Origin: Onthophagus taurus
Lineage: Eukaryota > Arthropoda > Insecta > Coleoptera > Scarabaeidae
Assembly (NCBI RefSeq): GCF_036711975.1
Contig: NC_091976.1
Coordinates: forward strand, 3,348,001 to 3,412,000
DNA: 64,000 nucleotides
Direction: 5' to 3'
In this document: in pieces, positions 53,019 through 62,584 of the stretch
Position numbering within the stretch: the stretch's first letter is position 1
How the letters are laid out: each line of letters opens with the position of its first letter
The notes under the pieces: model-generated
The model's input: only the letters and a program-made list of their open reading frames with translations
Told to the model about the DNA's origin: nothing
Database searches by the model: none
Program-made: the position numbers and the translations under genes

Positions 53019-55171
53019 CAGGGTGATTCATAAGTAATGGGCCAAATTGTAAATGTACGTTCAGGAGGCCAAAATAATAATATTTTCATTAACAATAATG
53101 GGTCTTAGTCTGCTCCTTACTGAGATACAGGATGTTAAAGCGAAAAAATAAAATAGATTTTTGTTAATAGATCAGCTACTTTTCTACATAATGACTCATA
53201 GTTGACTTATAGTTTTTGTAAGGGTAAACAATAATGTGTGAGAGGATTTGAGTTAACTCGTAGATGTCGCCACATGCGCCATATGAATTAGATGAAATCA
53301 GCTACAAATTTTTTATCGCTCATTATTTTACAACATACTTGTTTAATTTGGATAGCCCCATCATTTCTGTAGAAAAAAGCTATACTTCTTTGATCTTGAA
53401 AATATTAACGATTTTCGAGATATTTGAATTTTACTAATTCACTACACTACATTTCACGGTGGTCGACGTAGCATTAATCTGTTAAGACACAAGCATGGCA
53501 TGGAATGTTGACATTTACCTAACCGTAATTGATAATTGATAACAATATTAAACTGAAACCATAAAAAAATTACGTAATAAAACAATTTATTGTACGCCAG
53601 TTAATAAAACGAAATACAACATTAGAACAGACTTGAACTAAGACCACTTACGACAACTGTTATCAAAACCTACATGTTAATGTTGTGCGAAGTTAAATTA
53701 AATTTAAGCTTAATTATGAGCTACTGCAAAAGGTTTTCAACATGACCACCACCAGCATTTATACACGCATTTAACCGTTTGGTTAAGGATTGTCTGACTT
53801 TAAAAAATGTAGCAGGATTATTTCGTATTGAATTGGCTGCATCTTGAATTCTATTCCATAACTCGTCTCGTGTATTTATAGTAGGTTCAGCATAGACCAT
53901 TGATTTCATGTAACCCCACACATAAAAATCAAGTGGATTAAAATCGGGACTGCGAGGTGGCCACTGAAATTCACTACCACGTCCAATCCAACGGTGAGGG
54001 AATGTTTCATTCAGATGTTCGCGCACAGCACGTGAAAAATGTGGAGGAGCACCGTCTTGCATGAACCACATATTTCTTCTTAGTTGTAATGGAAGATCTC
54101 CCAAGAGGTCGACTAAGTCATTATTTAAAAAAATTAAATATGACTCTCCATTTAAATTAGGAGGTAATTCTACTGGGCCCAGTAATGTTTTGCATATTAC
54201 ACCGCACCACACATTTATTTTAAACTCGTGCTGGAAATGTCTATCTTTTTTTAAACGAGGGTTTTCGGTTTCCCAGGCATGACTATTTCGCCAATTAAAA
54301 ACTCCGCGTCTGGTAAATGTTGCTTCATCCGTGAAAAGAATGTTATTTAGGAATGTTGGATTATTATTCAATTTTCCTTTTAGCCACTGACAAAATTGAA
54401 CTCTGATTCGATAATCTGTTGCAAGTAAATTTTGCACAGGTATAAAATGATAGGGATATAAATTTTCCTTGTGTAAAATTCTAGTCACGGATGGTTGGCT
54501 TATTCCAGTTGCTGCAGACAATCGACGAGTGCTTATTTCAGAATTTTGCGCAATTCTTACCAAAATTTCATCTTCTTGCTGCGGAGTGATAATCTTAGGA
54601 CGTCCTGTATGATATTTTGGACGAAATGAACCTGTTTCACCCAATCGATTATAAATATTTTGAAATATCTTCCGGTTTGGCTGCCTTCTGTAAGGGTACA
54701 TTTCACGATATTTTCTGGATGCTGCTTGCCCAGAAAAACGTTCTTGTGCGTAAACGCATAACATGTCTCTCATTTCTTCGTTTGAAAAGTGATTATGTCT
54801 CGGCATTTTGATTTATGTTAGGACAAGAATGAATCAGTTTACTTAACAATAAAATGTTTTAAACTATTCATTAAACGTAAAAGCTCATTGACGTTTCATA
54901 ATTCATATGGCGCATGTGGCGACATCTACGAGTTAACTCAAATCCTCTCACACATTATTGTTTACCCTTACAAAAACTATAAGTCAACTATGAGTCATTA
55001 TGTAGAAAAGTAGCTGATCTATTAACAAAAATCTATTTTATTTTTTTCGCTTTAACATCCTGTATCCCAGTAAGGAGCAGACTAAGACCCATTATTGTTA
55101 ATGAAAATATTATTATTTTGGCCTCCTGAACGTACATTTACAATTTGGCCCATTACTTATGAATCACCCTG
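53019..55171 (-). mobile_element. mariner-like element 3, apparently intact
   Basis: Terminal inverted repeats of about 272 bp (53019-53290 and 54899-55171), nearly identical, begin CAGGGTGATTCATAAGTAAT. TA flanks both sides (53017-53018, 55172-55173). The 2153-bp element has one open transposase frame. It lies in the intron of the hAT transposase gene. Confidence 0.95.
53721..54806 (-). CDS. mariner-like (IS630/Tc1/mariner) transposase
   Basis: An intact 361-residue frame starting MPRHNHFSNEEM. The N-terminal part is a helix-turn-helix of the DUF4817 kind (MLCVYAQERFSGQAASRKYR), then HTGRPKIITPQQEDEILVRI and a second HTH (ISTRRLSAATGISQPSVTRI). The catalytic residues are D160 (ILFTDEATFT), D251 (WFMQDGAPPHF) and D288 (SPDFNPLDFYVWG), with 36 residues between the last two by my count. 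The protein would cut at TA targets and bind the long inverted repeats. No lesion found. The 23644-24679 relic is a relative. Confidence 0.93.
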   Translation of the reverse strand: MPRHNHFSNEEMRDMLCVYAQERFSGQAASRKYREMYPYRRQPNRKIFQNIYNRLGETGSFRPKYHTGRPKIITPQQEDEILVRIAQNSEISTRRLSAATGISQPSVTRILHKENLYPYHFIPVQNLLATDYRIRVQFCQWLKGKLNNNPTFLNNILFTDEATFTRRGVFNWRNSHAWETENPRLKKDRHFQHEFKINVWCGVICKTLLGPVELPPNLNGESYLIFLNNDLVDLLGDLPLQLRRNMWFMQDGAPPHFSRAVREHLNETFPHRWIGRGSEFQWPPRSPDFNPLDFYVWGYMKSMVYAEPTINTRDELWNRIQDAANSIRNNPATFFKVRQSLTKRLNACINAGGGHVENLLQ

Positions 55172-55619
55172 TATAATTATAATCCCGTCACAAGATCATA
55201 ATATAATAAAAATTAACTTAGAAAGATTAGTGGATATTTAATTTATGTGATTTTAGCGATTATGATTTATTGATTTATGATTGATTTGTGTGATTATGCT
55301 TTTAGCTAATTCGAGTAATTAATTGTTATATAAATAAAATATTTTGAACTGGTTAGGCCACTTCATTTACTCCAGAGAATATAGGGTTACAATAAATATT
55401 AATTGATTGTAAATAAATGAAAAGTTAAAATCTTATTAATTTTTTTATTAGCAAATAACTATTAAATAAATAATTATGTCCCGGTAAATTGATAAAATTC
55501 TTAAACTTGTAATCTTGTAACAAAAAGTTACGGAATTCCTCAAATATCGTTCATGAGACGGTCGAAAATTTTATTAAAACGTCATCGTAATCAATTTTTT
55601 AACGTGACACCTATATACG

Positions 55620-56680
55620 TATATATACGCTTCTTATTTACGCTCTGTTATAACTAAGTCTGATTACTTTAGACTTGTTTCTGAAAAAGGGGCAACATGA
55701 CATCCTAAACGTTAAACGCTTGTTATTAATGCTCTGTTATTATTATGTTCTGTTACTACTTTCAACTTCTTGTTGATGATAGTTGTATCATGACAACCTA
55801 AATGTCAAGCGCCTTTTTATTAGTGCTATTATATACGCTTTTTATTTACGCTCTGTTATAAATAAGTCTTCCTATAGCTTTAACCTTGTTTCTGAAAAAA
55901 GGGGCAACATGACATCCTAAATGTTAAACGCTTTTTATTAATGCTCTGTTATTATTATGTTCTGTTATTACTTTCAACTTCTTGTTGACTGATCATGACA
56001 TCCTAAATGTCAAGCACTTTTTTATTAATGCTAAATATACGCTTTTTATTTACACTCTGTTATAAATAAGCCTTCTTATAGCTTTAACCTTGTTTCTGAA
56101 AAAAAGGGCAACATGACATCCTAAATGTTAAACGCTTTCTATTACTGCTCTGTTATTATTATGTTCTGTTATTACTTTCAACTTCTTGTTGACTGATCAT
56201 GACATCCTAAATGTCAAGCACTTTTTTATTAATGCTATTATATACGCTTTTTATTTACACTCTGTTATAAATAAGCCTTCTTATAGCTTTAACCTTGTTT
56301 CTGAAAAAAGGGGCAACATGACATCCTAAATGTTAAACGCTTTCTATTACTGCTCTGTTATTATTATGTTCTGTTATTACTTTCAACTTCTTGTTGACTG
56401 ATCATGACATCCTAAATGTCAAGCACTTTTTTATTAATGCTATTATATACGCTTTTTATTTACACTCTGTTATAAATAAGCCTTCTTATAGCTTTAACCT
56501 TGTTTCTGAAAAAAGGGGCAACATGACATCCTAAATGTTAAACGCTTTCTATTACTGCTCTGTTATTATTATGTTCTGTTATTACTTTCAACTTCTTGTT
56601 GAATCATGACATCCTAAATGTCAAGCACTTTTTTATTAATGCTATATATACCCTTTTTATTTACGCTCTGTTAATAAATT
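55620..56680. repeat. ~205-bp tandem repeat, about five copies
   Basis: TATACGCTTTTTATTTAC recurs near 55624, 55832, 56036, 56241, 56446 and, changed, 56647, giving periods of about 208, 204, 205, 205 and 201 bp. Each unit contains two related halves, each with ATGACATCCTAAATGT. It lies in the large intron of the hAT transposase gene. No coding potential. Confidence 0.9.
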
Positions 56681-57415
56681 TTCAAGATAAAATATTATAT
56701 TTTATTGCAGATTTGTATTATTAATTTTATTATTATTTTTATTTTGATATATTTTAATAGTTATTGCAATAGTGTTAAGTATGCTTTAATTATACCACTT
56801 ATTTTATCTTAAATAAATATTTTTAAATATTTTACGCACTTGTATTATTTTCATATATTTTTTTCATCAAGAAGCTATTACAGCAGTAGGATTTTAAATT
56901 TATTTAAACTCGCCGATTTGCAGCGCTCCTTATTAGTTCACATGTCACACCAGCAGAGGCGCTGAAAGCAGGATAAAATTTTTACCATTAATAATTACGG
57001 CGGATAATTACCCGAATGCCGGGTAATTTTAAATATCAGTGGATCTATACGTACTAACGTTACCCACCGGGTAATGTCGGGTAATTCGACAAAACAACAT
57101 AAGTATTAGCTAATCCATTAGGTATTGATTTTTTATTTAGTAAGATTTTAGTAACTTTTTTTTGTATTAGTAGCGTTGGTAGAGAATAACGAATAACACA
57201 TCTGGTCAGCTGATACGTTTAAAAGGTTTATTTTGTCGCTACATATGAAATGTGAGATATTTATATGGTTGTTTTCTCTTGTTTTAATTCATCGTTTTAA
57301 TGGATAATTGGGTACTACAGATGATTTTATGTTTAACTCTTATTATTATTTGAATTTCATTTAGAAAAATGATGCAATTAAATTGAAACTTTGTTATACT
57401 TATTTGTTTTTTTAG
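56681..57415. other. hAT intron 3' part with GGGTAAT motif cluster
   Basis: Mostly AT-rich. From 57010 to 57095 there are four copies of a GGGTAAT-like motif in both orientations, including CGGGTAATGTCGGGTAAT. The same motif recurs at 62755-62800 near the hAT right end. Confidence 0.6.
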
Positions 57416-59436
57416 GCAAAACGACGCCGTATTGAACATGTATCTGAAGATTCAGATGAAGAAGAAAAAAAGACTAGACAAAAAGTATCAAAATTTTCAA
57501 ACTCATGGCTTACGGAACCCAAATTTGAAAATTGGTTAGCAAGAAGTACGACAAAAGTAAAAAAGGGAAACGAATATGCTTTTTGTAAATTATGTAAAAC
57601 AGATATAACTGCCCACAAAAGCGTAATAAATAGGCACGCTGCGAGTGAGAAACATTTAAATAATTTGAAACAAATTTGCACCAATACTAAAATATCCGAT
57701 CTTTACAAAACTACTCCGCTCGATGAAAATATTAGAAATGCAGAAATTAAACTATGCGCCCTGTTAGCCACCAACAATTTACCTTTCATTTTATTGGATA
57801 CTCTATCTCCTTTATTATCAAATATATTTCCTGATTCTCAAACTGCAACGAGACTGTCTGTTAAAAGAACTAAGGCTACTGCAATTATGAACGAAAGTTT
57901 AGGAAAAATATTTTTGAACAATGTTTATGAGGTTTTAAAAAGCCTGGTTCATTTTTTTCTCTAGTCATGGATGAAACTACAGACATTTCTGTAAACAAAA
58001 AAGTTGCATTCACTGTGATATATTTTGAGTCTGAAACTAGTTCTGTGATAACAAAAATTTTTGACATCATTGATGCAGAAGGCAGTACAGCAAAGGAACT
58101 CTTTGCAACACTTAGAAATGCCATTGAATCAAAAGGGATTCCATTTTCAAACTTAGTTGGCTTTTCTTCCGATACTCCAAATGTAATGACAGGTGTTCAT
58201 AGTTCAGTCTTTACTTTATTAAAATTAGCGATTCCAAATATTGTGTGCGTTAAATGCTCATGCCATATGATTCACTTGGCAGCTTCAAAGGCTTGTTTGT
58301 TATTGCCACGGTCTGTTGAAGACTTATTGCGAAACCTAGGAAGCCATTTTTCTAGAAGTTCTTCAAGGCAAAAAAAAATTAAAGAGTTTCAAGAATTTTT
58401 TCGAATTAAAATTCATAAAATATTAAGTCCAGCAGCAACGCGTTGGCTCTCACTAAAGCAATGTGTTGACAGAGTGCTAGAACAATATGAACCCTTAAAA
58501 GGATATCTTCAAGTGTTGGCTTTTGAAGACCCGTCTATTACCACCGAGCAAATGCTAAGCACAATGGAAAACCATTTTACAAGGGTTTATTTAGAATTTA
58601 TGGCTTATGTGCTTGGTCTTTTAACAGAATTCAATCTATTGTTTCAATCCGAAAAACCGTTACTATACAAAGTTAAGGGAGAAACAACAAAATTACTGAA
58701 AATATTGTGCAGTAATTACATTAGGGTAACGTGCATTAAAGAAGTTGATATTTTGACTTTCAATCATAAGGATCAGTCCTGCTTTGTACAGGCTGATCAT
58801 ATTTATTTAGGAGTACAAGCAACCCAAAGTTTGACGTTATTGAAGAGACATGCAAATGAAGAAGATATTAAAAATTTGTATGATACTATTTCCAATTTTT
58901 ATGTAGAATTGGTAGGTCAAATAAAACAACGTTTTAATTTTGAAAATCCTATTTATACCATATTAAATGTTATTGACCCTACAGTTGTTGAAGCATACGA
59001 AATTAAAACACTAAAACAAATAACAGACAGATTTCCAGTATTGAAAAATGTCATAACAAGCGAACAAACACTTGACAATGAATGGAAGGATCTTGCATTA
59101 TTAAATTCTGCAACAATTAATATGAACGATGAAGTAACATTTTGGAGAGACATTTTTAATTCAAAAAATTCTGTTGGCATGGAAAGATTTCCAAACATAA
59201 AAAAAGTAATCTCACTCCTACTGATTTTACCATTTTCAAATGCTTCAGTAGAGCGAGTATTTAGTGATTTATTTAATGTTAAAACAGACAAACGCAATTT
59301 GTTAAATACAAACACATTAAAAGCAATTTTTGCCACAAAAGATGGGATTGAAAATAGTGGAGGTATTATACAATTTAAACCATCAAAAGAAATGCTCAAT
59401 GCCCCCATCTGGCATCAAAAGTCATCAAAAGAATAA

Positions 59437-59781
59437 AATATATACAGAGTATTTTAAGAGTGTTAGATTTATTTATTTTTATTTATAGCTATTGTTATTG
59501 TGTTTGCTGTTTTTATTTTTAGTACCTATGTTGTTTTTTCTTATTTATTTTTGAGAATATGTTTTTTTTTGTGTTTTTATTTTTAAGAATATGTTTTATT
59601 TTTGTGTTCATATTTTATAACAAACATTTTTATTAGTTGTATTGCTGTTTATTGTTATTGCTGTTTATTATTCATTTTTTTTGTGTTTTTATAGTTTAAA
59701 AATTGTTTTTTTTTATGTTGTGTTTAAAGAATGTGACAACTCAAAAAAAAATTATTTTGATTTTTTTCATATTGTTTTATT
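59437..59781. other. hAT 3' untranslated stretch, T-rich
   Basis: Poly-T-rich sequence between the transposase stop and the Harbinger F insertion; no gene. Confidence 0.6.
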
Positions 59782-60100
59782 TGGTGGTATGAATAAAAAG
59801 CGAGCAAATGCTCTTAAGTATAAGCAACAGCTATAAGCTTATGCTGAAAGTAAAAGGTCCGAGTATAAGCATTTGCTCCGATTTGTATGAATAATGATTT
59901 GCTTTTACTTACGAGCATCTGCTTAGATCAAATAAGGATTTGCTCGTCTAACTCGTCGTGACTTGTATAAATCGGTGCCGCAGTTGTTATACTTACGCTC
60001 TTAGTATTTGATGTTTGTGTTTATTTACCTAACCTAACATACTGAATTATACCCTTAGAAGTTTAATGCTTTGTATAAACCAGTAATTTGTAAGACAACA

Positions 60101-61028
60101 ATGTCGGCAGAAGAAAATGGTGACGATGTATCAAGCAACAATTTGCTAGTAGCATTGCAGTTGCAAAAAAGGCCGGAAATTCTATGGAAAACACAAATTC
60201 CGCAGAAAAAAACATTGAAAGATGAAGCCTTGAGGCAATCAGTTCTTGAGCTAGAACGTCAATTGGGAAAACCATTAACCTCTTCTCAATTGATGAAAAA
60301 AGTAAACAATATGAAAACGAGGCTAAAAAGCAAAGTGGACAAAAACAAAACCGGGAATAAAAAAATCGTTTTATGCCAGTGGGAAAAAATTTTGCACGAA
60401 TTAATGGATGGAGAGGATAATCCGACTATAAGCAAAATTCCTGGTAAGTATGTATTTTATTTAACCTGTTTATATTATACAAATATATGTATCGCGTATA
60501 TATTCATAAAACTTTGTTAAAGTTAATTCTTTACATAACTTACCTAACTAGATGTATAAAAAATGGCTCTTTGAAACACTAAAAATTTGTACGAAATATG
60601 AAATAGGTAGTTATTTTCATTCATAATTTTAAACTAATGGCTAAATATGTTCCGTTTTTATTATAGGAGCAAAAAGTATTGGACCTCCTACCACCAAAAT
60701 AAACAAAAACAACGAAGATTTATCATCTTCTATATTGCTTGAGTCTGAGCAGACGGATGGATTTAGGCCCCAAATAGCTTCCCTTGTGCCACCTCGACCT
60801 ACAAAACATCAAACGAAGAAGAATTTAGAAACATATGAAACAGAAGAAACTTCCAAACTCACTACTCAGGAATTGCAACGATTGGTACTTATCGAACAAT
60901 TGGAGACCGCTCGTGTTCAAAGGCAGTATTATCGAGAAATGATGCAAAAATCCAATACCGGTCGCTCTTATTATGAGCCTGATGGAAACGAAAACGATAA
61001 TGATGTACCTAGGTACGCAGTGCTTTAA
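60101..61028 (+). CDS. Harbinger F Myb/SANT-like accessory protein (two exons)
   Basis: Exon 1 is 60101-60443 (donor GTAAGT), exon 2 is 60667-61028 (acceptor TTATTATAG). The junction is phase 1 and reads PGAKSIGPP, giving an open ~234-residue protein. The N-terminal part has a tryptophan-spaced SANT-like fold (LVALQLQKRPEILW, QSVLELERQLGKPLTSSQLM, MKTRLKSKVDKNKTGNKK, LCQWEKILHELMDG). The C-terminal exon has an acidic/Thr-rich stretch and a helical segment (LTTQELQRLVLIEQLETARV). Its partner is the convergent nuclease at 61478-62584. DNA binding is inferred from family position rather than a recognised motif. Confidence 0.75.
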
Positions 61029-61477
61029 AGAAATAATAAATTTGGTTTAGATAGATACTTTGGTACTAACAATATGATATGATTCCATGCAAAGATTACA
61101 TTTACAAAACATGTTTTTTGTTAAGGGATATTTGTTATTTTTATAAAATGATTTTTCTTAAGGGCTATTGTAGGAAAAAGACTTGCCATACAAGAATTTT
61201 ATCTTTATTTCATATAACACGTTTTTTTTCTGAGTTATTGTAGGAATTAAAAAAAACATTTCATACTAAGAATTTTCTCTTTATTTAACATAAATAAAAC
61301 GTTACATTCTTAAGGGTTATAATTTGTACCAGAAGCATTTTATTTTTGTTATTGTTGTACGGCGCATAAAAATATTTTTTTGTATATTTAAATTTGTAAA
61401 GCATAAGTATTTAATAAAAATATCAATATATATGTTTTTTATTTTAATTATTTCAAACTCTTATAATACACAAACTT
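61029..61477. other. Intergenic spacer of Harbinger F
   Basis: AT-rich gap between the two convergent genes, with AATAAA-type signals near 61035 and 61415; no further coding. Confidence 0.6.
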
Positions 61478-62584
61478 CTACCTCAAATTCTGTGTAAAGA
61501 TAACATCAGCTATTTCAAGTCTTCGCTCTCTTGCACGCTGAAGAAGACGATCTTCTTCTAATTTATATTCTTCGCCGTTATTGAGATTTTCTTCATCATC
61601 ATCATCTGGAAAATCTGCATCTCCTAAATATTTGGCGATGTTGTGTAGTACAATGCAACAAACAATAACGGAAGGGCCTCTTTCCAATTTAACACGGCAC
61701 ATATATTTTAGAATTGGAAATCTTCGCTTAAGTTGGCCGAAACATCTTTCGATAATCACCCTTTCTTTCTTAAACAATCTGTTGTAAGTTCTTTCAGATT
61801 CGTTATTTGGGTTCCGAAATGGTGTCATTAGCCACGGTTCCAAACCATAACCGTCATCTCCTAATAATATTGCACCAGGGAATTGTTGCATAATCAAACG
61901 TGTTTCAGAATTTCTCCAAATTCTAGCGTCATGCACAGAACCCGGCCAACTTGCATCAACACTAGTAAAGATTTCTTTGGAGTTGCACGTTGCTTGCACA
62001 TTTAAAGTCGCCAACCCCTTTCTGTTGATGTATTCATCACCGTGATGGATAGGTTTCAATATTTGAACGTGTGTGCAATCAATTACGCCTATCGCACATG
62101 GAAATTGAAATGTCTCCTGCCACCTCTCCTGTGCTTCGTTTACTTGGTTCAACGTTGACGGAAATTTGATCCATAAAGGAGCTTTTTCGAGTATTTTGTT
62201 AATCACGAACGTAATTGTTTTTGATACTGTCGACTGATGAATTCCCAATTCTTCAGCAACACCAGTTTGGAAACCAGGATTGGCCATATACCGTAAAAAT
62301 ATCTTAATTTTAAGGTCCGACGAAAGAGCACCTCCTCTTCTTTCGTTGTTCTCGCCCATAAAGTGTGTTGCAATGTAATGCAAATTTTCTTCCTCAAACC
62401 GGTAAAGTGATTTAAAATCTCGGTTATCAGCTCCTCTTCGTACTTTGTAATGTTTTTCTGCCCGTAAATTAATAAACTCTGCTATTATTACCGACCACTG
62501 AAAGGGTGCATCTAGTACTGAACTAGATGCACATTTTATCGAGCATATGCTCAAAATGTGAAGCAAAACCTCCGTTTTATTCAT
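61478..62584 (-). CDS. Harbinger F DDE nuclease (HARBI1-like)
   Basis: An intact intronless frame of 368 residues. The N-terminal half carries the helix-turn-helix region (FLRYMANPGFQTGVAEELGI then HQSTVSKTI). The DDE_Tnp_4 nuclease follows: D169 (CAIGVIDCTHVQILKP), D219 (WPGSVHDARIW), the conserved LLGDDGYGLEPWLMTPF, and E279 (RVIIERCFGQLKRRFPIL). It ends in an acidic tail and ENLNNGEEYKLEEDRLLQ. It is closer to HARBI1-type nucleases than to the A-D copies. No lesion seen, so with the accessory protein the element may be mobile. Confidence 0.93.
   Translation of the reverse strand: MNKTEVLLHILSICSIKCASSSVLDAPFQWSVIIAEFINLRAEKHYKVRRGADNRDFKSLYRFEEENLHYIATHFMGENNERRGGALSSDLKIKIFLRYMANPGFQTGVAEELGIHQSTVSKTITFVINKILEKAPLWIKFPSTLNQVNEAQERWQETFQFPCAIGVIDCTHVQILKPIHHGDEYINRKGLATLNVQATCNSKEIFTSVDASWPGSVHDARIWRNSETRLIMQQFPGAILLGDDGYGLEPWLMTPFRNPNNESERTYNRLFKKERVIIERCFGQLKRRFPILKYMCRVKLERGPSVIVCCIVLHNIAKYLGDADFPDDDDEENLNNGEEYKLEEDRLLQRARERRLEIADVIFTQNLR

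Larger units (their letters stand above)
52975..59436 (+). pseudogene. hAT transposase (micro-exon plus large exon, one frameshift)
   Basis: Exon 1 is probably 52975-52989 (MPAIA, donor GTAAGT), joined in phase 0 to an exon from 57416 (acceptor TTTTTTTAG) reading AKRRRIEHVSEDSDEEEKK. A BED-type zinc finger follows (WLARSTTKVKKGNEYAFCKL ... CKTDITAHKSVINRH). A -1 frame change at TTTAAAA (57934-57940) leads into the second frame to 59436: FSLVMDETTDIS (catalytic D), SSDTPNVMTGVHSS, CSCHMIHLAAS, LSPAATRWLSLKQC, and the hATC dimerisation block ILPFSNASVERVFSDLFNVKT. The family resembles animal ZNF862/SCAND3-type hAT proteins. Only the single shift prevents a ~675-residue product. The intron contains a mariner copy and a tandem repeat. 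Confidence 0.85.

Noticed and set aside
55620-56680. CRISPR-like array
   Set aside because: The repeats are contiguous ~205-bp units with no unique spacers, in a eukaryotic transposon; it is a tandem repeat.
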